Shown here: in pieces, positions 42,062-52,869 of the stretch
Numbering within the stretch: position 1 is the first letter of the stretch
Layout of the letters: each line of letters opens with the position of its first letter
Assembly: GCA_032717465.1 (NCBI GenBank)
Contig: CM064683.1
Location: 38,147,542 to 38,211,541, forward strand
DNA from: Coenobita brevimanus
Lineage: Eukaryota; Arthropoda; Malacostraca; Decapoda; Coenobitidae
Direction: 5' to 3'
DNA: 64,000 nucleotides
Made by a program: the position numbers and the translations under genes
The notes under the pieces: model-generated
What the model was told of the DNA's origin: nothing
Databases searched by the model: none
Seen by the model: the letters and a program-made list of their open reading frames with translations, nothing else

Positions 42062-43990
42062 ACATCATCATCATCATCATCATCCAGTCCTACATTGCCC
42101 CATGAGGAGCGTAGGAGCCCGGGGCTAGGCAATTTGGTCCTGACATTTAAGATGAGAGTGACCTGCCTCACTCATCCCTGAGTGGCATTACGTGAGCAAT
42201 AAACCCCAACCATCCCTTGGATATAAACCTTCACCGGCTCAATCCGATTGGAGCACCTTTATTACCCACTAAACCACCAGCTGTCCTAATTTGGTTATAC
42301 GGTAACCACCCAGCGTAGTAAATGGTTTCCTGGTGTACAGGAAACCATTTGGCTTGTCACTCAGTGTAGTCACATAATAAAAACAACAAAATCACCAACT
42401 CGAAATTCCACCGTTATCCCAGACACCGCTTGGAGGCTTCGTAATATCATGGGTTATTTTTCCTGCTACACCTTAATATCCTCTAATATGGTGTTAATAC
42501 AAACTACAACTGTATTAAATAATATAAATAACGTCAAAGAGGACAGCAAGGTGTAATATGCAAAATAAATGGCTCAGGAAAAGATGCTAAGAATCCTTCC
42601 ATTTCAACGAGATAACGGCTTAATTTTCAACCCCGACTTGGGAGGCTTCATAACACCTCTTCCTCAGCGATTTATTGTGCACATTACACCTTAGTATTCT
42701 ATTGTAGGTTACTGAGGCAACTGTGCCGAGATTTAAATTTAAGCCGGTATCTCTCATATAGGAGATTTCGTAACATTTCCTTCTCGGCGAACTATTTTGC
42801 ACACTTAACCTTAATATCCTTTTGTGTGCGATTGATGCAAACTATGGCAGTATTAGCAAAGTATAAATATCATACAAGCCAACAGAAAGGCCTAATTTGA
42901 AAATGAATCGCTAAGGAAAAAGTGCTGCCAAGCCCACCATTCCAGCGATATTACGGATTAATTTTCAACTAACTTTGATCGTACCGTAACACTTCTTCTT
43001 CAGCGATTTATTTTGCACCATATACATTAATATTCTCTTCTATGTTACTCTGACTTGCAACTGTGCCGACATTAAAACTTCCGCCGAAATCTCTCATATA
43101 AGCCTTGGAGATTCCGTAGCGTGTCTTCCTCGGCGATTACTTGGTGCATATACCATAAAATCCTCCAGTATGTTATAAATGGAATCTACGTCGATTCTAA
43201 AAGTGACAGATTACATGGAAATCAATATTAATGTGTAATATGCAAAATAAACTGCCGAGGAGGAGGCACAACGAAATCTTCATATTAAGGATATTTTTAA
43301 AACTTGGCGCCGAGCCTGAAGCGACAGCCTCTTGCTTTTGTGTTAATTTTATGGCTGGTGTGTGTGCTGCATCGCTTATCTCTGGGATATGAGCCTTATT
43401 ACCAGCATCATAGAGCTGCCTTACACTGGCATCCACTAGCAGGGTACGTAGCAACTTTACCTAAGCCATTTATCCCGTACATTATACGTTAACATTCTCC
43501 TGTAGGCCATTTGTAGCGTTTTAATACCGACATGGTTTTCGTCAATAACATGCAAAATAATATTGATGTGTAATGTGCAAAATAAATCGCTAAGGAAGAG
43601 GAGTTATGAAATATCCAGCGTCTCAGAATCTGACCCTTAACCGTCTCAATCCGGTGACATAATGTATTCTTGTGAGTCGAAAATTAATCGGCGGGTTGAA
43701 AGGGTTAAGGGATTATACTAGCACGTACTGTACAAGGCATTTTCGTCCTCACGTTTCAATTTCAAATCCCGCGCGTGTTCTCTGCTTGGCTTTGGAGATT
43801 TCGTTTCATCTTTACCAGTTTATTGCGCAAATTGGCCCTTAATATCCTCTTTTGTATTATCAACGGCAGCTATGTTGATAATGGAAAGATATGAGTAACG
43901 TACAAGAGACTATCAAGGTGAGGTAAGCCAAACAAATCGCCAAAGAAGACGTGCTACGAAATCTCCAATGCCGGCGAGAATACGAATCCT
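42062..43990. repeat. Composite repeat of alternating inverted modules, copy 2 (empty site)
   Basis: Parallels 33476-36010 module by module, starting with an ATC microsatellite and CCCATGAGGAGCGTAGGAGC. Identity is high by eye, with small indels. The RTE insertion is absent: AATATTGATGTGTAATGTGCAAAATAAATCGC is continuous at 43560-43590. This copy extends further, adding another forward core near 43815 and an inverted core near 43925. Confidence 0.8.
42300..42380. repeat. Hairpin SINE-like repeat, copy 4 with intact stem
   Basis: AAATGGTTTCCTG (42320-42332), loop GTGTA, CAGGAAACCATTT (42338-42350): a perfect 13-bp stem. Confidence 0.85.
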
Positions 43991-43997
43991 CTTGTTG

Positions 43998-44215
43998 CGT
44001 ATTTGCGTACCGTATCATCGTTGCGTATTTGCGTACCGTATCATCGTTGCGTATTTGCGTACCGTATCATTGTTGCGTATTTGCGTACCGTATCATTGTT
44101 GCGTATCTGCGTACCGTATCATCGTTGCGTATTTGCGTACCGTATCATCGTTGCGTATTTGCCTACCGTACTATTGTTGCGTATTTATGTACCGTATCAT
44201 CGTTGCGTATCAGCC
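43998..44215. repeat. 26-bp minisatellite
   Basis: Eight units of GTATTTGCGTACCGTATCAT(C/T)GTTGC with few changes, abutting the end of composite repeat copy 2. Confidence 0.95.
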
Positions 44216-44366
44216 AGTGGTACAATACGGTACAACAGTGTCTTCAATCGGGTCATCACTGCCCCGTATCATCACTGCAGATCCGTATCACAACACAGCA
44301 CACGGCATTACCACTGAACCCCAGTGTTTTGTCTGAGTGCAGCAGTGAATGGAGACTGCACGAGAG

Positions 44367-45033
44367 CAGTGGCGTATATAGGTCCGTGGAAAGGGGGGGG
44401 CCACAGGGGTGAATCCAGAATTTTGTTAAGGGGGGGGCGAGCGAAGCGAGCCTCTACAGCTGGGGGGTCTGGTGTAAGCCGCCCCAGGAAATTTTTTGGA
44501 AATCAAGCACTATTAGGGGCATTTTGAGGCCTCAGGAGGGATACATTGCACTTATTTGATATTCAGCGGCAAAACAATATAAAGAAGATTAAGTATCTTG
44601 GCTGAAACAAAAATGAGCTGTTTGAAAAATATTTAAATAAGGAATTCTAGAGTACCCGGTATGTATTAAAAAAAAAAAATGGTAGATCACATGCAATTGT
44701 TGATTCCTACATTCCTGGAAGCTGCAATGTTCATTTTTGTCACATTTAAAAAATTAAACTAAAACTCGCATTAATGACTTAGAGAGAGAGAGAGAGAGAG
44801 TACTGTATGTGAAACACTGAGCAAATTAAACTATAACTCGCATGAATGAAGTTGAGAGAGAGAGAGAGAGAGAGAGATTACTAAAGTCGTGATCATTTGA
44901 AATCCAGCAGGCTATTTTTACGGCTGAATTCATTGATTACTTGTATATGTATTTACATCTGCAGATATGTAGGCCTACTGGGACAAAAGGGGGGGGGATG
45001 GCCGAGTGCACCCCCCCCCTATATACGCCACTG
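44367..45033. mobile_element. hAT-type non-autonomous element
   Basis: Left end CAGTGGCGTATATAGG and reversed right end CAGTGGCGTATATAGGGG, each followed by a run of G. Flanks CACGAGAG and CAGGAGAG form an 8-bp duplication with one mismatch. The interior has GA microsatellites at about 44779-44800 and 44851-44878 within a partial duplication (AAATTAAACTAAAACTCGCA repeated). No transposase. It inserted next to or into a LINE-I copy (45034-45290). Confidence 0.8.
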
Positions 45034-45290
45034 CAGGAGAGAATGGAGAAGGAAAGACTGACTACGAGGGTGTGTGTAGGTGAAGTGGAGGCAGGGAGAG
45101 GGAGGGGGAGACAGAGGATGAGGTGGAAGGATGGAGATGGGAGGTATATTGAGGGAGGGGGGAGTGAGCTGGGGGGAGGGCAGTCAAAGGATGGGTGACA
45201 GCGATTTGGAGGCGTTTTGTCTGTGGCCACCCGTTGCGGGATTAGGGCATCGGGCTATAGATAGATAGATAGACAGACAGATAGATAGAT
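45034..45290 (+). mobile_element. LINE-I 3' end, divergent subfamily
   Basis: GAATGGAGAAGGAAAGACTG, GTGTGTGTAGGTGAAGTGGA, GGAGGTATATTGAGGGAGGG, then GGCGTTTTGTCTGTGGCCAC, GGGATTAGGGCATCGGGCTA and (TAGA)n. It shares the CGGGCT end with 38409-38495, defining a subfamily. Confidence 0.8.
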
Positions 45291-45761
45291 ATATAGCACT
45301 GAGTTCATCTACTTGTATTATTGCATAGTCAAAGGCAAGGAAAGGCACCACGTTGGCGGGTCAAAACTGTACACAAGTAGGCAGGGGTAGGGTGCATCGC
45401 GTGTTGGCTGACGTACATTGCCAGCATGGGAGTGCATTGTACAAAAACAGTGAACACAGAAGATAACGAACAAAATCACACACACATAATAATCTGGGCA
45501 GCCTTAGCATTGACCGCTGGCAAGGTGGTCATGTTAGCGCTTTGGATATTTCCTGCACTGGATGACCTCTGACCCCTGACCTGGCGGTATAGGTCATGCG
45601 GGTACGAGGCACACTTTCCTTCTCTCTCTCTCTCTCCCATGATTATAAGGAAAAGAAATGGAGAAAGTGTGAAGGAAAGAGAGAGGGAGGGGCAGGAGGG
45701 AGGAGAAGAAAGGTAGAGTGGTAGGAAAACAAGAGAGAGGAAGGGAAGGGGTGGTGGAAGG

Positions 45762-45768
<7 letters not shown>
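45291..45768. other. Mostly unique sequence
   Basis: No open frame is supported. CT repeats at 45622-45637. Contains the half-site cluster listed separately. Confidence 0.5.
45563..45596 (-). promoter_or_regulatory. Cluster of nuclear-receptor half-sites (triple DR1)
   Basis: TGACCT-C-TGACCC-C-TGACCT at 45563-45582 is, on the minus strand, AGGTCA-G-GGGTCA-G-AGGTCA: three direct half-sites with 1-bp spacing. A fourth AGGTCA lies on the plus strand at 45591-45596. DR1 elements are bound by RXR/USP-, HNF4- or COUP-type receptors. No adjacent gene is recognised; function is inference. Confidence 0.4.
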
Positions 45769-45817
<49 letters not shown>

Positions 45818-46212
45818 ATTAGATGTAGAAACAGAAATGGCAGTTGAGGATGCAGGCGTAGAAGTAGTAGTAGAGGAAATAGAAGTAGATATTGAAGTAG
45901 ATATTAAAGTAGATATTGAAGTACTAGAAGCTGAGGAATTAGAAGTAGAAAAGTAGTTGTAAAATTAGAAGTAGTAGTGGAAGTAAAGGTAGACGCAGGA
46001 AAAACAGAAGTAGAATAGTAGTGGAAGTAGTAACATAAAAGTAGTGGATGTGGAAGTGAGGAGGAGGAGGAGGAAGAGGAGGAAGAGAACGAGGAGGAGG
46101 AGGAGGAAGAGAACGAGGAGGAGGAGGAGGAGAAAGAGGAGGAGGAGGAGAAAGAGGAGGAAGAGAAAGAGGAGGAGGAGGAAGAGAAAGAGGAGGAGGA
46201 GAAAGAGGAGTA
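45769..46212. repeat. AG microsatellite and GGA-rich tracts
   Basis: (AG)n at 45769-45816, GAAGTAGA-type degenerate repeat to about 46045, then GAGGAGGAGGAAGA repeats at 46054-46212. Confidence 0.9.
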
Positions 46213-46934
46213 GGATGATTTTACACAGGATTACACAGGAAAGCAAACAGCAACAGACCTTATGGTCCTTTCGAGGCTGCTTGTTAGAGAAAACTATGAC
46301 TACAAGATCTAACTCTACATGCTGAAGGATAAGGATAGTAAAGCAAGAAGGCTCCCCCCACCACCAAACCCTCCAGGAAAAAGTGAGAAAAACCCACCAT
46401 GCAGCATGGAAAAACTGACGGAAATTTTATAGGAAACACTGGAAAGGAAAAGTCACATTCTATAATGCTTTGTCAATAAGCTACCCGATAGAGTAACCTG
46501 AAAGAGAAAGTAAACAATTAAAATAATAGTTACGGCATGACATTATAAACCGGTACATTGAGCTAATGGGAAGTCTGTGGACATTACGTGGAAGCTACAC
46601 ACTGCACAGTGTGGATGTTTAGGGGTGGTGCGGCAGCCTTGCCTGGCGCTTTTAAGGTAGGCAGCAGTCAATCAGGCCCTAGCTCCGTTCGCTCCACTGA
46701 GACAAGGAACTCTCCCATGTGGGACAAGTACACAAGTTTCATCCTGAAGCAGTGACCCCTGGTACATTAAAAAAATCCCGATGGTGGTCACTTGACTAAC
46801 AGGGACCCTCAGTGATCCACAGCCCATCACAGGTCGAAAGTAAGAGTAGTGACCGTTAACTCAGGGTTATCTGTGCAGATCCTAATCTGTGCTTATATTG
46901 CTTTGTTTGCACTGAATAAATTGAAAATGTATAA
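46213..46934. other. Unassigned sequence
   Basis: Unique-looking. TTGCCTGGCGCTTTTAAGG and GTGACCCCTGGTACATT near 46640-46760 could be part of an unrecognised dispersed repeat. No gene supported. Confidence 0.5.
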
Positions 46935-47545
46935 TAACGTGACGCAACACTATGTACGGGTACGTTGTTTACGCTTTCCCATGATTTTGCAGCCATTACT
47001 TCTGGTTTGACTCGACCGGTCTATATCAAAATATTTATTCATGTCTAAGTTGTCATATCCCTTCATGATTTTGAAAACTTCAATAAGGTCCCCTCTTAAC
47101 CTGCGCTTCGTTAGGCTGTTTAAGTTCTTCAAGACGTTCCTCATATGGTTTGTTTCTAAGTCGTGGTATCATTTATGTGATTCTTCGCTGAATTTTCTCT
47201 AATTTTTCAATGTCCTTTCTGTAGTACGGAGACCAGAATTGCACACAATACTCAAGATGGGGGCGCACTAGCGAGTTGTACAAGGCAAGTATGACTTTTT
47301 CTGATTTAAACTCGAAAGTTCTTCCAATAAAACCCACTAGCTTGTTTGCAATTTTAACCGCATCGGTACACTGCTTGCTTGGTTTTAGGTCATTTGATAT
47401 TATCACACCAAGATCCTTTTCACTGTCTGTACTTGATAACTGAATATTGTTCATTTTGTAATTCGCATGGACATTGTTACTTCCAATATGAAGTACTTTA
47501 TATTTTTCTGTGTTGAATTTCATTTGCCATTTTTCTGCCCAGGAG
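46935..47545 (-). pseudogene. CR1-like LINE reverse transcriptase, second lineage
   Basis: Minus strand from about 47545: EKWQMKFNTEKYKVLHIGSN, SSTDSEKDLGVIISNDLKPS, AVKIANKLVGFIGRTFEFKS, LALYNSLVRPHLEYCVQFWS and YYRKDIEKLEKIQRRIT. After a shift near 47165 it reads LKNLNSLTKRRLRGDLIEVF and DRSSQTRSNGCKIMGKRKQR, ending near 46950. This is the post-catalytic half of a CR1-type RT; the WSPYYRKDIEKLE-Q-RRIT signature is clear. 5' truncated where the GA tract begins. Confidence 0.85.
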
Positions 47546-48838
47546 AAAGAGGAGGAGGAAGAGGAGGAGGAAGAGAAAGAGGAGGAGAAAGAGGAGGAGA
47601 AAGAGGAGGAGGAGAAAGAGGAGGAGGAGGAAGAAGAGGAGGAGGAGGAGAAGAAGGAGGAGGAAGAGAAAGAGGAGAAAGAGGAGGAGGAGGAGGAGGA
47701 AGAGGAGGAGAAAGAGGAGGAGGAGGAGGAGGAGGAGGAGGAAACAGAGAGAAGAGGGAAGAAAGGAGAGAAGAATGAAGAAAGGAGAGAGAGAAAGGAA
47801 GAAAGGAGAGAAAGAAAGGAAGAAAGGAGAGAGAAGAAGGAAGAAAGGAGAGAGAAGAAGGAAGAAAGGAGAGAGAGAAAGGAAGAAAGGAGAGAGAAAG
47901 AATGGAAGAAAGGAGAGAGAAGAAGGAAGAAGGGAGAGAAAGAATGGAAAAAAGGAGAGAGAAGAAGGAAGAAAGGAGAGAGAAGGAAGAAAGGAGAGAA
48001 GGAAGAAAGGAGAGAAGGAAGAAAGGAGAGAGAAGAAGGAAGAAAGGAGAGAGAAGAAGGAAGAAAGGAGAAAGGAAAGAGAGAGACAGAATGGAGGAAA
48101 GGAGAATAAAAAGCAAGAAGAATAAAGAAAGAAAAAGGAAAGAAAAGAGGAAGAAGAGGAAGAGGAGGAAGAAGATAAGGAAGAGGATGAGGAAGAAGAG
48201 GAGGCAGAAGGAAGAAAAGGGAGAAAAGAAGAGGAGGAAGAATAGAAGAGAAAGAGGAAGAAGAGGAGGAAAAGGGAATAAGGAAAGGAAGAAGAGGAGG
48301 AGGAAGGAAGAATAGAAGAAAAGGAAGAAGAGGAAATGTAGGAAGAAGAGGAGGAGGAAGGTCAGGAAGAGGAGGAGGAAGGTCAGGAAGAGGAGGAAGA
48401 AGATTAGGAAGAGGATGAGGAAGAAGAGGAGGAGGCAGAAGGAAGAAGAAAAGGAAGAAAAGAAGAGGAACAAGAAGAGGAAGAGGAGGAAGAATAAAAG
48501 TAGAGGAGCAAAAGGAAATGGACGAAGAAGAGGAGCAGGAAGAAGGGGAAGAGGAAAAGAGGAAGAGGGGGAGGAGGAAGAGGAGGAAGAAAAAAAGAAA
48601 AAGAGGAAGTGGTGGTAGTAGTAGTAGCAGTTGTTGTTGTTGTAGTAATAGTAAGAACAGAAGGAGGAGGAGGAGGAGGAGGAGGAGGAGGAAGAGGAAG
48701 AGGAAGAGGAAGAGAAGGAAGATGAAAAGGAACAGGAGGAAGAGGAAGAGGATGAAGATGAACAGGAAGGGGAAGAGGAGGAGGAAGAAAAGAGGAAGAG
48801 GAAGAAGAGGAATAAGAGGAAGGAGGAAGAAGAAACAA
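47545..48838. repeat. 1.3 kb polypurine tract
   Basis: Almost pure A/G on the plus strand: GAGGAGGAGAAAGA units, then GGAGAGAGAAGAAGGAAGAAA units at about 47780-48100, then GAGGAAGAAGAG units. Open frames on both strands (E/K/R-rich on plus, S/F/L/P-rich on minus, up to 461 codons) result from the absence of stop codons. It lies directly against the truncated LINE at 46935-47545. Confidence 0.95.
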
Positions 48839-50229
48839 TGTATAATATCCAGCTAATCATCTCTACAATCATTATTACGTTTATTAAATGACCTGCACAA
48901 CACAAGCCGCCAGTGGGTAAGCATTAACTACTGTAACTGAAGCTTTAAGTAAGTGTACAACAATAACAACACCTTCCTTACTCCATATAACATCCAAATA
49001 ATTACCACATTCAGAAAGCAATGAGTTTAAACCGGTAAAGTAGTTGCAGTAAGAGGAAATTATCAAAGACCCTGCACTCACAAACTGGAGGACGAAGATC
49101 CAAATGGCTGCCCTTGCCGGTGGCGTCGTGGTGGCGGGGCAGTGCACCTCGCGTCTTGTAGCACCTCAGCCTGGCCTCCTGTCTCCCCCACACCTTGACA
49201 CCCACACCAGCGCCAGGCCACCAGCGTCCACAGCCACTCGTGTCCTCGAAGATCACGCTGAGACCAAATCACACACAAAAATAAAGATGACTTCCTGCTG
49301 CGATGCTTCTTAGGAAAAAAAAGTGGTGGCAAGTGTGTGGGAGCAGGGCAGGTGGCAGGTGCTGGGCAGGGCAGGTGTGCCAACCGTGCTGTGTCAACGC
49401 GTCACTAACCCACCTGCCACACACCACATCCTACGTAATCCATAAGCATCAAACACAACCACACAGAGTACTAGCTAATCTGTCAGCATCTCTGGCTTAA
49501 TACAAAAGTGGCTCTAAGAGTTTCGCATGCCGAGACAACTACTCTTATAGGAAATAAAATGAGACAATATCAGGTCTCGATCTGTGAGTGCATCTGAAGT
49601 ATTGGTACACCTGATGTCCACACATGCACGACGCACCACATCACCTGAAGTTGCCACCGATCCAATTTAAAGCACCATTAATTATATTCTATGATCCACT
49701 TTACACGGCTCAGTTGTTTATAATTTTTACCTTATGTAATTATAATACGATAGGTTTGTGAAGAAGAGATGATAAGGAATACTACAATACAATATTTATT
49801 TACACTAAACAACCGCATTTCTTCATACACAGTTTATAGAAGAGGAGGGAAAGGAGGGGGAGGTGGGGGGCTTTTGAGGGGGGAGAGTAGGGGAATGTGG
49901 AGGCAGCGGTAGAGGAGAAAGGAAGGGGATGTCTTCGGCTGCTTCAAGATTCATAGTAAAAAAGGTACGAACTTAGTGATATGAGCACTGAATGATAAAA
50001 ACAGCCTCAGGGCAATGTGATGGAAAATATGAACAAAGAGGAAGGCCAGCTGCAGAGATGAACGATAAGTATCCAGAGGCGAACGTTGGGTAAGATGAAG
50101 AACGTGTATTTTTCATCCAGTGTTTTTATTTTTCATTATGGTTCGCACTTGATGAACCTAATATTGGAAATAATGTTAAAGCTTTACACCAATTTAACAA
50201 GATGCTAATACGCTTATATACACCGATTC

Positions 50230-50230
<1 letters not shown>
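48839..50230. other. Mostly unique sequence
   Basis: AT-rich with a GC-richer patch at 49080-49400 (see candidate exon). G-rich low-complexity sequence lies at 49845-49905. No confident gene. Confidence 0.5.
49078..49228 (-). CDS. Weak candidate internal exon, unknown gene
   Basis: On the minus strand a pyrimidine-rich tract and TTTGGTCTCAG (about 49264-49254) precede GC-rich sequence that stays open and reads FEDTSGCGRWWPGAGVGVKV, RQEARLRCYKTRGALPRHHD and ATGKGSHLDLRPP, followed by GTTTGTGAGT. Base composition differs from neighbours. I do not recognise the protein and other frames are also open, so chance is likely. Confidence 0.15.

Positions 50231-50233
<3 letters not shown>

Positions 50234-50279
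<46 letters not shown>
50234..50279. repeat. GA microsatellite
   Basis: Uninterrupted (GA)n of about 45 bases at the truncated end of a mariner-type fragment. Confidence 0.95.
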
Positions 50280-50280
<1 letters not shown>

Positions 50281-50830
50281 TGCCTTTTTGTTTTGTTATA
50301 TTTTTCAGAAAGTTTTCATCTGCATTGCAACAATCAAACAGCTCCTGACTGACGCAGATCATTTTTTGCTCATCTGTCAGCAGACGTGGTACAGTTTTTG
50401 CGGCAACACGATGCATCTTCAGTTTCTTTGTTAAAATCATGAGGCAGGAACTTTTACAGATGCCAACTTCTTGGGAAACATCACGGACAGTCAGGCGACC
50501 ACCTTCATGGATCACAACACGCACTGTCTCAGCGTGATCGTCATCTCTTGACATGGAAGGCCGTCCAGATTTGGGATCGTCTGTAGTGGATGTTCTTCCT
50601 ATATGAATCGCTGGAGCCGCTTGTGATATTGTGTACAGCTCAAACATTCCTCCCCAGAAGCCTGCTGGAACATCTGAAAAATCTCTGCAAAAGTTTTTCC
50701 CAATCTGAAACAGATTTCCCACCAACACGTTGCTCTTCAAGGTCCTTCATTGTTCAGCTGCAACAAATCAAGTGCACTAAACACACATTCACTCAGGTAC
50801 ATGTATCTCGATGACTTAATGGAGTGATGC
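50280..50830 (-). pseudogene. Mariner-type transposase, N-terminal half
   Basis: Minus strand: GRTSTTDDPKSGRPSMSRDD, HAETVRVVIHEGGRLTVRDV, SQEVGICKSSCLMILTKKLK, MHRVAAKTVPRLLTDEQKMI and DCCNADENFLKNITKQ. These are the bipartite helix-turn-helix DNA-binding domain and the linker (VPRLLT, where mariner families have WVPHELT) of a mariner-family transposase. The sequence stops just before the first catalytic aspartate, where a GA microsatellite begins, so the DDE/D domain is missing. Upstream, LEEQRVGGKSVSDWEK near 50745-50700 belongs to the same protein but in another frame. Confidence 0.7.
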
Positions 50831-50902
50831 GGCAAGTGTTAGACTAAAGCTCAAAGTTGCCGCTACACAGCACTCCCACTGCAATCACACGAAGCCGGCT
50901 AT

Positions 50903-50972
50903 AATAACTCAAAGACAAACGGCCACCCCTTACGAGATTATGGTGTCTGGCAATAGATAGATAGATAGTGGT
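50903..50972 (+). mobile_element. LINE-I-type 3' tail (ATAACTCAAAG subfamily)
   Basis: ATAACTCAAAGACAAACGGC, CCCCTTACGAGATTATGGTG and (ATAG)n. Third copy of this subfamily in the window. Confidence 0.8.
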
Positions 50973-52209
50973 AATAGTAGCAGTTGTTGTAGTTGTAGTA
51001 TAGGGTGTCACATATGCGCACTTTCCCCTTTATGGAACAGTTCTCTACTGCACAAGGAAATCAGTGATATGGGTCTACATGCTGTATACTGATGTAGGCT
51101 ATAGTGCACTGGCGTCATTGCCTTCATATAATTTTTAGATGCCAAAGGGTGGTTAGGTTTTATTTTCATCGAATGTTGCTCGCCTAATACTTCCCCAGCA
51201 TCCCTGCTTGTCGAAAGAGGCGACTAAAAAGGGCCTGTTTGTCTCCAGCCTTTTTCTCCTTACTGTCTTCTTCTCCTCTTCTGTCCAACCTCTTTTCTTG
51301 ATATTTCCGTTTTTCTTCTGGCAGTTTATTTTCCCTCTACTCCTGCAGTGCCATATAGCCATATATGGCTTGGTGCTAATGCTTCACTATTCCTTGTTTT
51401 GTATCCTATATTATGATGTATATAGTAGCAGAGAGAGCATTATGTACCATGACAATGCCGTCACTGTAACCTATATGTATAATAGCAGAGAGAGAGAGAA
51501 AGAGATAGAGAGAGAGAGAGGCTTTTAAATCTCGCGGGTCAACTCTTCTATTCTCAACCTCTGTGTTTCTCTTATATCGATTAGTTTGTTAACATTTGCG
51601 TATAGATATTGATGTATAGAAACGTACTTTTGAAGAAATCAGATAGGAAATAAGTATGAGAACTATATTACCAAAACTTAAAAAACCAAACCTCTACAAC
51701 AATAAATACCTATAGTTGTGTGAAAAACATTATTTTTTTATATTTATGAAATAAGCACGTGTGATGTGAATATAGTGATAATTATGGTAAGCCAAAAATC
51801 GTATGTAAATGCTATATATATTGAAAAATTGGTAAAATTATGAGTTCGTCCCGAAGACGAGATTCTCCATTCCTCCGGTGTTTTGCTGCTCTGGTTTGGC
51901 GTCGGTGTTGAAATGTGAATTGTATTTTGAGTGTTTATATTGATATTTAGGATGAAAGGACGATATATTATGTGTGTATTGGCCACCTAGCCTGCCCTGG
52001 CATCTTCTTGGTCTACCAAAACGCTGCAGGTGAGTGTATAATGACAGAGCTGTGAGTAACTGGGATGAGGGTGACCGTGTGTGTTAAACGGCGAGTGAGA
52101 GGTTCTTGTCTGGTAGATGTGGACCACCCGTATGGGAACAAGGCTACTCCTACAGGTTAAATATTACGTCCTGACAGCATTAAATATGTTCAGCCTCAGT
52201 TTGGAGGTA
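50973..52209. other. Unclassified sequence with one probable dispersed repeat
   Basis: CCAGCATCCCTGCTTGTCGA-AAGAGGCGACTAAAAAGGG (51196-51234) and CAGTGCCATATAGCCATATATGGC (51347 on) look like a known type of arthropod dispersed repeat, but I cannot name it. GA repeats at 51485-51522. CTGCAGGTGAGT at 52025-52036 is a good splice-donor match without supporting exon. Confidence 0.4.
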
Positions 52210-52439
52210 CGGCTGAATCTCCTTGGTTACTAATCCAATCAGCTCACCAGTCTGACCAGTCTACCGATACACTGCCAGTAACTTGGGGTAACCTAAGTTG
52301 AAAAGGGATTAAAGATTTTTGTCAGGTTAAAATAGGCGTATTAGAGTATGGGAGAGGTGCAAGGGAAAAGGACCAGGGGCAGACCAAGGGGTAGGGCCAA
52401 TTTGTTTTTCATTTTGATTTGTAATGCTGCCTTCCCTTT

Positions 52440-52725
52440 TAATTTTATTTTATTTTTTCATTCTCTCATCAGAGTATGGATTTATTTTTTTTTACATTCA
52501 TCAAAGTATGGATTTTGTTTTTTGTTTTTTACATTAATCAAAGTATGGATTTTTTTCATTTCCTTATCAAAGTACGGATATTTTACACTTTCTTGTCAAA
52601 GTACTGTATGGATATTTCACATTTTCTCATCAGTGTGTGGATTTTTTTGTTTTACATTTTCTCCTCAAAGTATGGATTTTTTTTTTTTTTATACATTACC
52701 TCATTCAGTTCTTTTTTATGATGGT
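52440..52725. repeat. ~45-bp minisatellite
   Basis: About seven units of CATCAAAGTATGGATTTTTT followed by TTTACATTTTCT, with variable T-run length. Confidence 0.9.
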
Positions 52726-52869
52726 TTTAATGTGGTTTGATGTATTTTTTTTTTTTTTTTCATGCCCATCTTTATTGAAAACGCAGTTTTTTACTGATTT
52801 GGGAAACTGGGAGAATCCAAGGCGAATCATTTCAAGTATATACAGTGTATGTATGTATATATACATGTA

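Noticed and set aside
43935..44412. Three overlapping Cys/Arg/Ile-rich frames
   Set aside because: They are the 26-bp minisatellite read in three phases.
47520..48905. 461-codon minus-strand frame and acidic/basic plus-strand frames
   Set aside because: By-products of a polypurine tract; both strands are open in several phases.
49303..49500. 65-codon plus-strand frame
   Set aside because: No domain, no start context and opposite to the weak exon candidate.
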